From Rhizobium sp. BK313 (GTDB taxonomy: Bacteria; Pseudomonadota; Alphaproteobacteria; Rhizobiales; Rhizobiaceae): 64,000 bases of DNA. The notes beneath the pieces are model-generated. The model was not told the DNA's origin. It saw only the letters and a program-made list of their open reading frames with translations, and ran no database searches. This document shows positions 42,999 through 52,262 of this stretch, one piece after another (the stretch's first letter is position 1; each line of letters starts with the position of its first letter). The stretch covers positions 1,116,001 to 1,180,000 of the forward strand of contig NZ_JACHZQ010000001.1 of assembly GCF_014193655.1 (NCBI RefSeq), given 5' to 3'. The translations under genes were made by a program, and so were the position numbers.

Positions 42999-43817
42999 AT
43001 GCCTACAATCACTACCGCGGACGGCGTAAACATCTTCTACAAGGACTGGGGCTCAGGCCAGCCGATCGTTTTCAGCCACGGCTGGCCGCTGTCGGCGGAC
43101 GACTGGGACGCCCAGATGACCTTCTTCCTTCGCCACGGCTATCGGGTGATCGCCCACGACCGGCGCGGCCACGGCCGGTCCGACCAGCCCGGCACCGGCA
43201 ACGACATGGACCACTGGGTTGCCGACCTCGCGGCCCTGACCGAGCACCTCAACCTGCGCGACGCGATCCACATCGGCCACTCCACGGGTGGCGGTGAGGT
43301 GGCTCGCTATGTCGCCCGCCACCCGGAGCGCGTCGCGAAGGCCGTACTGGTCGCTTCCCTGACTCCGAACATGTACCGGAGCGAGGAAAACCCGTCCGGT
43401 CAGTCGCCGGAGTGGTTCGAAGCGATCCGCGCGGGCGTGCTGGGCAACCGGTCGCAGTTCTTCCGGTTCGTCCCTGAGAACCCGTTCTACGGTTACAACC
43501 TCGACGGGGCCGAGCCTTCGGAGGCGATCATTGCGAACTGGTGGCGCCAGGGCATGGCCGGTGGTGCCCTGGCTCACTACGCGACTGTCGACTCTTGGCT
43601 GGAAGATTATACCGAAGACCTCAAGAAGATCACCGTGCCGGTGCTGGTGATGCATGGCGAGGCCGATCAAGTCGTCCCCTTCGCAAGTTCCGTGCCGCGT
43701 GCGGTCGACCTGCTCAAGAACGGGTCGCTTAAGACCTATCCAGGCTACCCCCATGGTATGCTGACCACACATGCGGATGTCCTCAACCCCGACCTGCTCT
43801 CGTTCATCAGGTCTTGA
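42999..43817 (+). CDS. Cofactor-free haloperoxidase-type alpha/beta hydrolase
   Basis: This is a 272-residue alpha/beta hydrolase of the non-heme chloroperoxidase/perhydrolase group. The oxyanion region is VFSHGWPLSADDWDAQM, the nucleophile elbow is HIGHSTGGGEVARYVARHPE (Ser near residue 98), the acid lies in VMHGEADQVVPF, and the histidine in YPGYPHGMLTTHADVLN. The ATG follows AAGGAG. From about codon 28 to 190 nearly every third base is G or C (GAC, CAC, AAC, GGC, CGG), unlike adjoining genes, suggesting acquisition from a higher-GC, perhaps actinobacterial, source. It is probably controlled by the divergent LysR gene. True substrates are usually esters. Confidence 0.9.
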   Translation: MPTITTADGVNIFYKDWGSGQPIVFSHGWPLSADDWDAQMTFFLRHGYRVIAHDRRGHGRSDQPGTGNDMDHWVADLAALTEHLNLRDAIHIGHSTGGGEVARYVARHPERVAKAVLVASLTPNMYRSEENPSGQSPEWFEAIRAGVLGNRSQFFRFVPENPFYGYNLDGAEPSEAIIANWWRQGMAGGALAHYATVDSWLEDYTEDLKKITVPVLVMHGEADQVVPFASSVPRAVDLLKNGSLKTYPGYPHGMLTTHADVLNPDLLSFIRS

Positions 43818-43847
43818 CGACATCGACCGGACCTCGGCCGGACGTTC

Positions 43848-43872
43848 TGTCACCCGGCAGTGCCGGGTGACA
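43848..43872 (+). terminator. Perfect hairpin after the haloperoxidase-type gene
   Basis: Twelve-base arms TGTCACCCGGCA and TGCCGGGTGACA are exact complements around one base, 30 bases after the stop. No T-run follows, so it may be a Rho-assisted end or a repeat-type palindrome. Confidence 0.6.
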
Positions 43873-44315
43873 CCTGTTGGTGCTAGTACGTGGAGCGTTC
43901 CCGGAGGGTGCTTCCGACAGTGACAATTTGCTTGGTGCGAAGCGAAAGATACGACTTGTCGCGCTTAAATTTTTCGTTGCGGTGGCCGATTACTCCACCG
44001 GCCGAAATGGCTCGGCATCTCGGCTTCGACATCTAGGAATTAAGAGCGGGGGGATGTCCGTCGATTTAATGTCGGAAGTACCACCAGCTTCCGAAGTGCT
44101 CATTATAGGCTCGTTTTTCGGCTTCCGCCTTTAGGTAACTTCAGGCTGGCGTTGCTTTCGTCTTTGAGTTTTATGGCGCTCAGCTCGATGGCAGCTTTTG
44201 GGACACTGACATGGTGTCTGAACGGGTGAAATGGGGGCGCGAAGCTGTCCTTTAATGGCTAGACTGTCAATGTCCGCTATGGGTCCGAAAGCCGCCACAA
44301 GAAACTGAAAAGCCC
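43873..44315. other. Gene-free region before uvrB
   Basis: No intact gene is seen. A frame at 43877-44134 contains KFFVAVADYSTGRNGSASRL, which faintly resembles a LysR N-terminus but has no continuation. At 44270 the plus strand reads ATGTCCGCTATGGGTCCGAA, a second copy of the short dispersed motif found at 41.7 kb. The region looks like accumulated gene and repeat remnants. Confidence 0.45.
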
Positions 44316-47129
44316 CTACCTCCCAGGCCGCCCCGTCTTCCCCTTGGTCCGGCCCTTCCTCTGCTTCTCATCCACCGCATCCTCATAGGACCCGACGCCC
44401 GGCTTCGCTCGGATGATCGGCTTGTCCGGCACCTTGCCGATCACCGGCTTTTCCGTGCGCCCGACGGTCATTTCGTCGAGGGTGTTTTTGCGGAAGAGGG
44501 GTGTGCCGGCGTCGCTGCCAGGCCCCATTTCGTCCAGGTTGGGCTTGGCGAAATAGGAGGTCGATTGATCGGCATTTTCGATCGTCGCGCTCGGTCCTCG
44601 GCTCGCGCTGCGCTTGGCCGGCGATGACGATCCCTTGCTTTCCAGGCTCTTTGCCTCTTCCCGCGCCATCGGATCGTCCATGACGGCCAGTTCGGCGGCC
44701 TTGAGGCGTTTGATTTCGTCGCGCAGGCGGGCGGCCTTTTCGAAGTCGAGGTCGGCGGCGGCGTCGCGCATGGCTTTTTCCAGCGCGTTGAGGTGGGTCT
44801 GCAGGTTGTTACCGACGAGGTGGCCGCCATCGGCAAAGCCCTTGCCGGAGGCGCCGCCGATGTCGGCGCGGACATGGTCCTTCTCATAGACGCTGTCGAG
44901 AATGTCTGAGATCTTCGCCTTCACCGATTCCGGGGTAATGCCGTGTTCCTCGTTATAGGCCATCTGCTTTTCGCGGCGGCGGCTGGTTTCCTCCATCGCC
45001 CGCTTCATCGACCCGGTGATATTGTCGGCATAGAGGATTACCTTGCCGTCGACGTTACGCGCGGCGCGGCCGATCGTCTGGATCAGCGACGTCTCCGAGC
45101 GCAGGAAGCCTTCCTTGTCGGCGTCGAGGATGGCGACAAAGCCGCATTCTGGAATGTCGAGACCTTCGCGCAAGAGGTTGATGCCGACGAGCACGTCGAA
45201 AGCACCCAGACGAAGATCGCGGATGATCTCGATGCGCTCCAGCGTGTCGATGTCGGAATGCATATAGCGGACACGTACACCCTGTTCATGCAGATATTCG
45301 GTCAGGTCCTCGGCCATGCGCTTGGTCAGCACGGTGCAGAGGGTGCGGTAGCCCTTGGCGGCGGTTTCGCGGATTTCGCCGACGACGTCGTCGACCTGGG
45401 TGCGGGCAGAGCGGACCTCGACCGGCGGGTCGATCAGGCCGGTCGGGCGAATGACCTGTTCGGCAAAGACGCCGCCGGATTGCTCCATCTCCCAGCCGCC
45501 CGGCGTTGCCGACACGGCGATCGTATCCGGGCGCATGGCGTCCCATTCCTCGAAGCGCAAGGGACGGTTGTCCATGCAGGAGGGCAAGCGGAAGCCGTAT
45601 TCGGCCAGCGTCGCCTTGCGCCTGAAGTCGCCGCGATACATGCCGCCGATCTGGCTGACGGAGACGTGGCTCTCGTCGATGAACAGCAGAGCGTTATCGG
45701 GGATATATTCGAACAGGGTCGGCGGCGGCTCGCCGGGGTTGCGGCCGGTGAGATAGCGCGAATAGTTTTCGATGCCGGCGCAGGAGCCGGTCGCTTCCAG
45801 CATTTCGACGTCGTAGCGGGTGCGCTGCTCCAGGCGCTGCGCCTCCAGCAGACGGCCGGCCTTTTCCAGCTCGGCGAGCCGGATCTTCAGCTCTTCCTTG
45901 ATATGGCGGATAGCGCCGTTCAGTGTCGGGCGCGGGGTGACATAGTGCGAATTGGCGTAGATCTTCACCGATTTCAGGTCGCCGGTCTTCTGCCCGGTCA
46001 AGGGATCGAATTCGGTGATGGCGTCGATCTCGTCGCCGAACATGGAGATGCGCCAGGCGGCATCCTCCAAGTGGGCCGGGAAGATTTCGATCGTGTCGCC
46101 GCGGACGCGGAAGGAACCACGAATGAAATCCATGTCGCGGCGCTTGTATTGCTGCGCCACGAGGTCGGCCAGCAATTGCCGCTGGTCCAGCCGGTCGCCG
46201 ACATTCATCTGAAAGGTCATGGCCGTATAGGTCTCGACCGAACCGATACCGTAGATGCAGGAGACCGAGGCGACGATGATGCAATCGTCGCGTTCCAGCA
46301 GCGAACGTGTCGCCGAGTGGCGCATGCGGTCGATCTGTTCGTTGATCGAGGATTCCTTCTCGATGAAGGTATCCGAGCGCGGCACATAGGCTTCTGGCTG
46401 GTAATAATCGTAATAGGAGACGAAATATTCGACCGCGTTGTCCGGGAAGAAATTCTTGAATTCGGAATAGAGCTGAGCGGCCAGCGTCTTGTTCGGCGCC
46501 AGGATGACGGCGGGGCGCTGCGTCGCCTCGATCACCTTCGCCATAGTGAAGGTCTTGCCGGAGCCGGTAACGCCGAGAAGCACCTGGCTGCGGTCGCCAT
46601 TTTCCAATCCTTCGACGAGGTCGCGGATCGCGGTCGGCTGGTCGCCGGCGGGCTCATAGTCCGAGACCATGCGGATCGGGATGCCGCCTTCGGATTTGTC
46701 CGGCCGGGCAGGGCGATGCGGCGTCCAGATCTTGCCGTTCTTATGCAGCGGATTGCCGCTCTCGATCAGTGCCGACAGCGCCTCGACCGTCGCGGTGACT
46801 GCGGTACCGGCATTGGCGGCATTCTCCAGTGACGTATCCATACCCGCGACCGGATTAAGACCTGCCGCAGCGCGCGTCTTCGGATCGGTTGAGCCGCCCA
46901 TGGAGGTGCCGCGCGCCGACTTGGAGGCGGCGATTTCCACCTTCTTGCGGTGCTTGCCGGCTTTCGAGGCGATCTGCCGCTGTGTTTCCACGCCGGCCGC
47001 CTCGGCGTCCGCTTCGAGCTGCTTGACCCAATCGGCGACGCTGCCGCTGAGCGGCGCGCCTTCAAACGAGGCTTGCGGCGCCTCTTCGAAACCAGTCGGG
47101 GCGGGGAAATGTTTCGGTGATTTTGCCAT
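44316..47129 (-). CDS. uvrB: UvrABC excinuclease subunit B
   Basis: UvrB is the damage-verifying helicase-like core of nucleotide excision repair. The 937-residue protein contains Walker [14 protein letters not shown], the damage-probing beta-hairpin segment [26 protein letters not shown], the helicase motifs ([21 protein letters not shown]) and a UVR domain ([20 protein letters not shown]) near residues 805-835. The usual length is about 670, so there is an extra N-terminal tail of about 140 residues and a C-terminal tail of about 90, both charged and low-complexity. The ATG at 47129 precedes [11 protein letters not shown]; the open frame upstream to 47429 is not gene-like. Confidence 0.96.
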   Translation of the reverse strand: MAKSPKHFPAPTGFEEAPQASFEGAPLSGSVADWVKQLEADAEAAGVETQRQIASKAGKHRKKVEIAASKSARGTSMGGSTDPKTRAAAGLNPVAGMDTSLENAANAGTAVTATVEALSALIESGNPLHKNGKIWTPHRPARPDKSEGGIPIRMVSDYEPAGDQPTAIRDLVEGLENGDRSQVLLGVTGSGKTFTMAKVIEATQRPAVILAPNKTLAAQLYSEFKNFFPDNAVEYFVSYYDYYQPEAYVPRSDTFIEKESSINEQIDRMRHSATRSLLERDDCIIVASVSCIYGIGSVETYTAMTFQMNVGDRLDQRQLLADLVAQQYKRRDMDFIRGSFRVRGDTIEIFPAHLEDAAWRISMFGDEIDAITEFDPLTGQKTGDLKSVKIYANSHYVTPRPTLNGAIRHIKEELKIRLAELEKAGRLLEAQRLEQRTRYDVEMLEATGSCAGIENYSRYLTGRNPGEPPPTLFEYIPDNALLFIDESHVSVSQIGGMYRGDFRRKATLAEYGFRLPSCMDNRPLRFEEWDAMRPDTIAVSATPGGWEMEQSGGVFAEQVIRPTGLIDPPVEVRSARTQVDDVVGEIRETAAKGYRTLCTVLTKRMAEDLTEYLHEQGVRVRYMHSDIDTLERIEIIRDLRLGAFDVLVGINLLREGLDIPECGFVAILDADKEGFLRSETSLIQTIGRAARNVDGKVILYADNITGSMKRAMEETSRRREKQMAYNEEHGITPESVKAKISDILDSVYEKDHVRADIGGASGKGFADGGHLVGNNLQTHLNALEKAMRDAAADLDFEKAARLRDEIKRLKAAELAVMDDPMAREEAKSLESKGSSSPAKRSASRGPSATIENADQSTSYFAKPNLDEMGPGSDAGTPLFRKNTLDEMTVGRTEKPVIGKVPDKPIIRAKPGVGSYEDAVDEKQRKGRTKGKTGRPGR

Positions 47130-47416
47130 GGGCGGAATATGGAGGGAGTCAGTGCGGATGTGAAGGGGGGAAGAGTACAAAAGGGAAACAGACAGTCGAT
47201 TTTTCCGCTGGTCGATCACGCGAAATGTGATGGAACCCTCGCTTTGCAAAGGCGTTGGCGTAGGCTGCCCCAGCCATCCGCCGCACTCATTCCGCGAGGG
47301 CGGGAGGAGGAGCCCGCCGCAGCGTCGAACCCGCCTGGCGAGAGTGCCGGGCTCCCACCTTGCTTCGACGGCATCCGGAATTGCCCGCCTCGCCGCCGCC
47401 ATCCGGTCGGAGGACC

Positions 47417-48670
47417 ATGATGTCAGCATTGGATAGTTTACGCTCTTTATCCCCGCAACAACGCAATACCGTCATCGCGGCCTATCTCGGCTGGACGCTT
47501 GATGCTTTCGATTTCTTCATATTGGTCTTCGTTCTCAAACATATCGCCGACGAGTTTCATACCGATGTCCCCGCTGTCTCGGTGGCGATCTTCCTGACGC
47601 TTGCCATGCGGGCGGTGGGTGCGCTGATCTTTGGCCTCGCCGCCGATCGCTTCGGCCGGCGGATAACGCTGATGGCGAATGTACTGCTTTATTCTATCTT
47701 CGAGTTCTTAACCGGTTTCTCGACAGGGCTGACGATGTTCCTGATACTACGGGCGCTCTTCGGCATCGCCATGGGCGGCGAATGGGGTGTTGGCGCCTCG
47801 CTGACGATGGAAACCGTGCCGGAGGACTCGCGCGGCATCGTGTCGGGCATTCTGCAAGCCGGCTATCCTTCCGGCTATCTGCTGGCTTCGATCGTGTTCT
47901 TCCTGCTGTTCCCGATCATCGGCTGGCGCGGCATGTTCATGGTCGGCGCTGTGCCGGCGCTGCTGGTGCTCTACATCCGCCGCAGCGTGCAGGAATCACC
48001 ATCCTTTCTTGCGCGGCAGGCGAAGCCCCAGCGGCCGTTCCTTACTGTCCTGCGAGAAAACATTCCGCTATTCCTGTGGGCAGTCCTACTGATGACCGCC
48101 TTCAATTTTTTCAGCCATGGCACACAGGATCTCTACCCGACCTTTCTCGAGGCCCAACGGCAGTATGACAGCTACACGGTCGGCGCCATCGCCATCGTCT
48201 ACAATATCGGCGCGATGATCGGCGGCTTGTTCTTCGGAGCGCTGTCGCAACGCATCGGCCGGCGGCGGGCGATCGTCATCGCTTCGGTGCTGGCAATCCC
48301 GGTCGCCCCGCTCTGGGTTTATGCGCATGGGCCGGTGCTGCTCGCTGTCGGCGCCTTCCTGATGCAGTTCTTCGTGCAGGGCGCCTGGGGCATCGTGCCG
48401 GTACATCTCAATGAGCTGTCGCCGGACGAGGTGCGCGGCACATTCCCCGGTTTCGCCTATCAGCTCGGCAACCTGCTCGCATCCGGCAATGCCACGATTC
48501 AGGCGGGCCTGGCGGCGCATTGGAACGGCGACTATGCCTTCGCGCTGTTGATCGTATTGATCATCGTTGCCGTCGTCGTGGCATTGTTTTCCGGTTTTGG
48601 CTTCGAGAAGAAGGGCATCCGCTTCGGCGGGAAGGGGATGGAGGAGTCCCGAGGCGCGATGCCGATCTGA
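47417..48670 (+). CDS. MFS transporter (sialate/lactate-type acid:H+ symporter family)
   Basis: This is a 417-residue membrane transporter with twelve hydrophobic segments. The MFS signature between helices 2 and 3 is [18 protein letters not shown] (about residues 75-92), and [20 protein letters not shown] in helix 1 with [18 protein letters not shown] in helix 4 place it with carboxylate/aromatic acid or sialate symporters. The second half repeats the motif as [21 protein letters not shown] precedes two adjacent ATG codons (47417, 47420); the second has better spacing. It is divergent from uvrB. The substrate is probably an organic acid, by inference. Confidence 0.88.
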   Translation: MMSALDSLRSLSPQQRNTVIAAYLGWTLDAFDFFILVFVLKHIADEFHTDVPAVSVAIFLTLAMRAVGALIFGLAADRFGRRITLMANVLLYSIFEFLTGFSTGLTMFLILRALFGIAMGGEWGVGASLTMETVPEDSRGIVSGILQAGYPSGYLLASIVFFLLFPIIGWRGMFMVGAVPALLVLYIRRSVQESPSFLARQAKPQRPFLTVLRENIPLFLWAVLLMTAFNFFSHGTQDLYPTFLEAQRQYDSYTVGAIAIVYNIGAMIGGLFFGALSQRIGRRRAIVIASVLAIPVAPLWVYAHGPVLLAVGAFLMQFFVQGAWGIVPVHLNELSPDEVRGTFPGFAYQLGNLLASGNATIQAGLAAHWNGDYAFALLIVLIIVAVVVALFSGFGFEKKGIRFGGKGMEESRGAMPI

Positions 48671-48723
48671 TCGCCGCCCCCGTCGAAGCATGGCCGGCGG
48701 CTCCGCGCCGCCGGCCTCCAGCC

Positions 48724-49236
48724 TTACTTGCCGCAGATCTCGGAAATCTTTGCCTGCGCAAAGCCGCGGGCCAGTTCCTGTAATCCGCCCACTTGAGAGA
48801 TCAGGTCGCCAATCGGGCCGCTGACGCCGACATGGGAATCGGTGATCCTGCAGGCGCCGGCATCGACGGTCACTGAAGCCTCGAGCTGCCCTTTGACCGT
48901 CGCCTGGACGATACCGTGCGATTTGCAGGCGAGATCGGCGCGGGCGTTGATCTGCACACCACCGGGGGCGCTGCAGACATCGAGCGATTTGACCTCAAAT
49001 TTTTCCTTGTGGTCTAGTCCCGGCAGTTTCTTGCAGGGGTCGGCCTCGTTGACCGATTTCTCGATCTGCGGACCGAACTTGCTCTGCAGCACCGACCAGC
49101 AAGAGCCGGGCGCGGCCTGAGCCTGCGCGGACGTTGTGGGCAAAGGCGAGAGCGGCAGGGCGAAGGCGATAGCCAGCAATCCCATGCGAAGCGACGGAAA
49201 GAGTGAGGAGGGCAGTGCAGCGGATGTTTTGATCAC
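48724..49236 (-). CDS. Secreted hypothetical protein
   Basis: This is a 170-residue exported protein starting at a GTG. A signal peptide covers about residues 1-40 (hydrophobic core MGLLAIAFALPLSPLP, cleavage after SAQAQA). The mature part has six cysteines (SCWSV, DPCKKLPG, DVCSAPGG, LACKSHG, ACRITDS, EICGK) that could form three disulfides, and several beta-strand-like alternations. I recognise no family. The gene lies 53 bases past the convergent MFS gene. A longer frame to 49329 exists but would bury the signal peptide. A periplasmic location is the only firm inference. Confidence 0.7.
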   Translation of the reverse strand: MIKTSAALPSSLFPSLRMGLLAIAFALPLSPLPTTSAQAQAAPGSCWSVLQSKFGPQIEKSVNEADPCKKLPGLDHKEKFEVKSLDVCSAPGGVQINARADLACKSHGIVQATVKGQLEASVTVDAGACRITDSHVGVSGPIGDLISQVGGLQELARGFAQAKISEICGK

Positions 49237-49548
49237 GACGGTCGATTCCTGGCGGCTAAGATAGGACGCTATTTGCGGTGGTACTCTTCCATGTCTCCGG
49301 CCGATGTAGCAATCCCGTATCTGCGGCAAAGGTGAGGCGCGGCGGTTCAGCCCTCATCACTTTGCAGTCGCTGAAACGGTCATAGAGCGCTTGGTCGCGC
49401 CAGACGATTAGGAGATATATCCACCAGACGAAGCCAAAGAGAAGGAAGCGCTAGGCAGCGAAATCCATTCGTCTTATGATTCGGACGATGTGTCGGCCCA
49501 GCCTTTGAGGAGAGGCGCCGGCGAATGGTGCATTCCGGGAGGGTTGAG

Positions 49549-50484
49549 ATGTCGGGTTCGTTGCGTTCTGTGCTGGATGAAACAGTGTCCGGGTTGGCAC
49601 CGCTTGAGGCTGATGGCAAGATCCTGTCGGTGGCGCAGAACCGCTTCGGCTATCTCGAACCTACAGATGCCGCGACCGATGTAGCGACGCTTCGCGAGCA
49701 ATATCATGAGCATGGCTATCTCTGGCTCAAGGGATTTCTGAAGCGACAGGATGTGCTCGATTTCCGCGCCTGGGTGTTTGCGCATCTGATGGAAACCGGG
49801 CTTCTTCAACCTGACTCCGATCCCATGACCGGGCTCGCCGCCATGGGAGAAGCCGACAAGGCGCTGGCCGACCGGCGGCTGATGTCGCTGGTGCGTTCGG
49901 TGGCCTATGAGGGCTTCTGCACGCAGCCGCGGCTCGCTTGCTTCATGGACGAATTCCTGCAGGGCATCTCCTATCTGCACAAGCGCAAGATCATGCGCTT
50001 CACCCGGCCGAATACCAGCGCCGTCACCCCCGCGCATTACGATCTCGTCTATCTGCGCGGCGGCACGAGCCGCATCGTCACAGCCTGGATTCCGATTGGC
50101 GACATTCCGATCGACATGGGCGGCCTCGTCTATCTCGAGGGATCGCATAGGATCGGCGCTGACATGGAGAAGGAGTTCGCGATCAAGGGCGCATCGCTCA
50201 CGCCGGAGGAACGCGTCAGCGCCTTCAACAAGAACATGACCGAAGGCGGCTGGGTCTCCAAGGATCTGCCCGATATGGCTGAGCGCTTCAATACGCGCTG
50301 GCTCGCCGCCGATTACGAGGCCGGCGATATCATGCTGCACAGTCCCTACATGATCCATGCGTCCACGACCAACCGCGACCCGCTCGGACGCCTGCGCCTG
50401 TCGACAGATATCCGCTACCAGAATGTCGAGGACGAAATCGACGCCCGCTGGAGCAACCATTGGAGCCTGGGGGACATGCTCTAG
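49549..50484 (+). CDS. Phytanoyl-CoA dioxygenase (PhyH) family protein
   Basis: This is a 311-residue Fe(II)/2-oxoglutarate oxygenase of the PhyH fold. The metal ligands are the HxD pair in TPAHYDLVYLRGG (about residues 164-176) and a distal histidine in SPYMIHASTTNRD, with RLRLSTDIRYQ supplying the 2-oxoglutarate arginine. An early YHEHGYLWLKGFLKRQDVL is typical of the family. GGGAGGG five bases before the ATG fixes the start. Relatives hydroxylate lipids, osmolytes or secondary metabolites; the substrate here is unknown. It stands alone, convergent with the Sel1-repeat genes. Confidence 0.9.
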   Translation: MSGSLRSVLDETVSGLAPLEADGKILSVAQNRFGYLEPTDAATDVATLREQYHEHGYLWLKGFLKRQDVLDFRAWVFAHLMETGLLQPDSDPMTGLAAMGEADKALADRRLMSLVRSVAYEGFCTQPRLACFMDEFLQGISYLHKRKIMRFTRPNTSAVTPAHYDLVYLRGGTSRIVTAWIPIGDIPIDMGGLVYLEGSHRIGADMEKEFAIKGASLTPEERVSAFNKNMTEGGWVSKDLPDMAERFNTRWLAADYEAGDIMLHSPYMIHASTTNRDPLGRLRLSTDIRYQNVEDEIDARWSNHWSLGDML

Positions 50485-50500
50485 ACGCGAGCGTTCTTAC

Positions 50501-50899
50501 TCAATTCATTTGATCGAGAATACTCTGCGCCGGCGCATAACCTTGAGCAGCGGCTTTCCGGAACCAGCCTATCGCCGTATTGCGGTCTCTCGTGACGCCA
50601 TCGCCGCGGAGATAAGCGAAGCCGAGATGGAATTGCGCCTTGGGCAGACCTTGATCGGCCGCCTTGGCAAACCAGGCAATGGCCTGGGCATAATCCTGCG
50701 GGACGCCTTTTCCGAGCGCATAAAGGCTGCCGAGCCCATCTTGCGACACCGCATCGCCTTTGTCTGCCAAAGGCTGCCAATAGGCGAGGGCACTGGCATA
50801 GTCGCCCTTGTCATAGGCGGCTTGCCCTTCGTCCGCGTGTGCATGGAAGGCGACTGAGAGCGCTAGCGTCAGTCCGAGGCCTATCTGTCTGAGCCGCAT
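50501..50899 (-). CDS. Small secreted Sel1-repeat protein
   Basis: This is a 132-residue exported protein. A signal peptide covers residues 1-23 (VAFHAHA), followed by GQAAYDKGDYASALAYWQPLADKGD, a TPR-like helix pair shared with its neighbours. Two full Sel1 repeats follow (AVSQDGLGSLYALGKGVPQD, then PKAQFHLGFAYLRGDGVTRD) and a partial third. Sel1 repeats are alpha-solenoid protein-interaction modules. The ATG at 50899 is preceded by GGGAG. It is the shortest and last of three related genes in a row, probably arising from duplication. Confidence 0.88.
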   Translation of the reverse strand: MRLRQIGLGLTLALSVAFHAHADEGQAAYDKGDYASALAYWQPLADKGDAVSQDGLGSLYALGKGVPQDYAQAIAWFAKAADQGLPKAQFHLGFAYLRGDGVTRDRNTAIGWFRKAAAQGYAPAQSILDQMN

Positions 50900-50995
50900 C
50901 CGGCGATCTCCCATCCATGATTCCTGTTCGGGCAAGACCTAAGCGTAGCGGAGTGTCGGCGCAAGGCTGGGAGCGGCTTCGTCCATCCCGTCATC

Positions 50996-52174
50996 TCAAA
51001 TCGGGATGCCCTTCTGCAACGGCCTGTCCTTGTTGTCATCGGGCTCATTGTCGTTTCGGCCCATCGTCTTGGCTTTACGGAACCATTCGAAGGATTTTGC
51101 CCAATCGACCGGTACTCCGTCGCCATCGCGGTACATGACGCCAAGGTTGAAGGCTGCGTCGGCATAGTTTTGTGCGGCCGCCTTCTCGAACCAGTCGACC
51201 GCCTGGGGGCCGTTCTTGGCAACGCCTTCGCCATCGCGATACATCACGCCGAGATTGTATTCAGCGTCGACGTCATTTTGATCCGCCGCCTTGCGGAACC
51301 ATATGATCGCCTGGGCATCGTCTTCGGCAACTCCGTCGCCATCGGCATACATGGCGCCGAGATCATATTGCGCATCGGCATCACCTTGATCGGCTGCCTT
51401 GCGGAACCATGAGATAGCTTGATTGCCGTCCTTGGCCACACCTTCTCCGTCGCGATACATGATGGCGAGATTATATTCCGCTTCGATCTTGCCCTGATCT
51501 GCCGCCTTGCGGTACCAGGCTACAGCCTCTGCATTGTCCTGAGGCACGCCGTCGCCTTCGTCATACATGATAGCGAGATTGTATTGCGCGTCGGCATTGC
51601 CCTGGTCGGCGGATTTGCGATACCAGCCGACGGCTTCGCTCTTGTCCTGAGTCACACCATCCCCATTGTCGTACATGACTCCGACATTGAACTGCGCATC
51701 CGCGTCGCCCTGCTTGGCTGCCTTGCTGTACCAGAGGAAGGCTTGCGCCTTATCCTGGGTCACGCCTTCGCCGTTGTCGTACATCAAAGCGAGGTTGTAT
51801 TGCGCGTCGCGATAGCCTTGCTCCGCGGCCTTGCGGTACCAGACGATGGCCTGAGCGTCATCGGTTGCGACACCTTCGCCTTCGTCATACATGGTTCCGA
51901 CGTCGAACTGCGCCTCGGCACTGCCCTGGTCGGCCGCCTTACGGTACCAGTTGAGCGCCTGCGTGAGATCCTTCTCGACGCCATCACCCTCCTCGTACAT
52001 TTCGCCGAGTTTCAGTTGTGCCGCGGCGTCGCCCCTATTCGCAAGGGGGCGCCAATAATCCAGCGCCGCTTTGTAATCGCCCCGGTCATAGGCGTCCTGC
52101 CCAAGATCCGCATGCGCAATGCCAATGGATGACAGAGCAAAAAGCAGTCCGATGGCCATCCTCTTGAAATGCAC
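50996..52174 (-). CDS. Secreted Sel1-repeat protein with nine repeats
   Basis: This is a 392-residue exported solenoid protein. A signal peptide spans residues 1-22 (GIAHA), then the lead helix pair GQDAYDRGDYKAALDYWRPLA and nine consecutive 36-residue Sel1 repeats (pattern ADAQYNLAIMYDEGDGVPQD) up to about residue 368. The C-terminal tail is charged (NDNEPDDNKDR). Strongly acidic loops (YEEGDG, YDNGEG, YRDGDG) recur at the same place in each repeat. It is the middle of three tandem Sel1 genes. Periplasmic scaffolding or regulation is the usual role for such proteins, but no partner is known. Confidence 0.92.
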   Translation of the reverse strand: MHFKRMAIGLLFALSSIGIAHADLGQDAYDRGDYKAALDYWRPLANRGDAAAQLKLGEMYEEGDGVEKDLTQALNWYRKAADQGSAEAQFDVGTMYDEGEGVATDDAQAIVWYRKAAEQGYRDAQYNLALMYDNGEGVTQDKAQAFLWYSKAAKQGDADAQFNVGVMYDNGDGVTQDKSEAVGWYRKSADQGNADAQYNLAIMYDEGDGVPQDNAEAVAWYRKAADQGKIEAEYNLAIMYRDGEGVAKDGNQAISWFRKAADQGDADAQYDLGAMYADGDGVAEDDAQAIIWFRKAADQNDVDAEYNLGVMYRDGEGVAKNGPQAVDWFEKAAAQNYADAAFNLGVMYRDGDGVPVDWAKSFEWFRKAKTMGRNDNEPDDNKDRPLQKGIPI

Positions 52175-52262
52175 GACCTACCCCTCAGCTCGTAATCTCT
52201 TCATATGAATAGTAAAAGCGGCAATGGGCGCGGGCGAAAAACGTCCGCGCATCGTTGTCTTC

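Noticed and set aside
43877..44134. 85-codon frame with a faint LysR-like KFFVAVADYS stretch
   Set aside because: The similarity covers about 20 residues only and no helix-turn-helix follows; at most it is a decayed fragment.
44943..46832. 629-codon open frame opposite uvrB
   Set aside because: It lies entirely within the UvrB core on the other strand; GC-rich third positions keep the antisense frame open.
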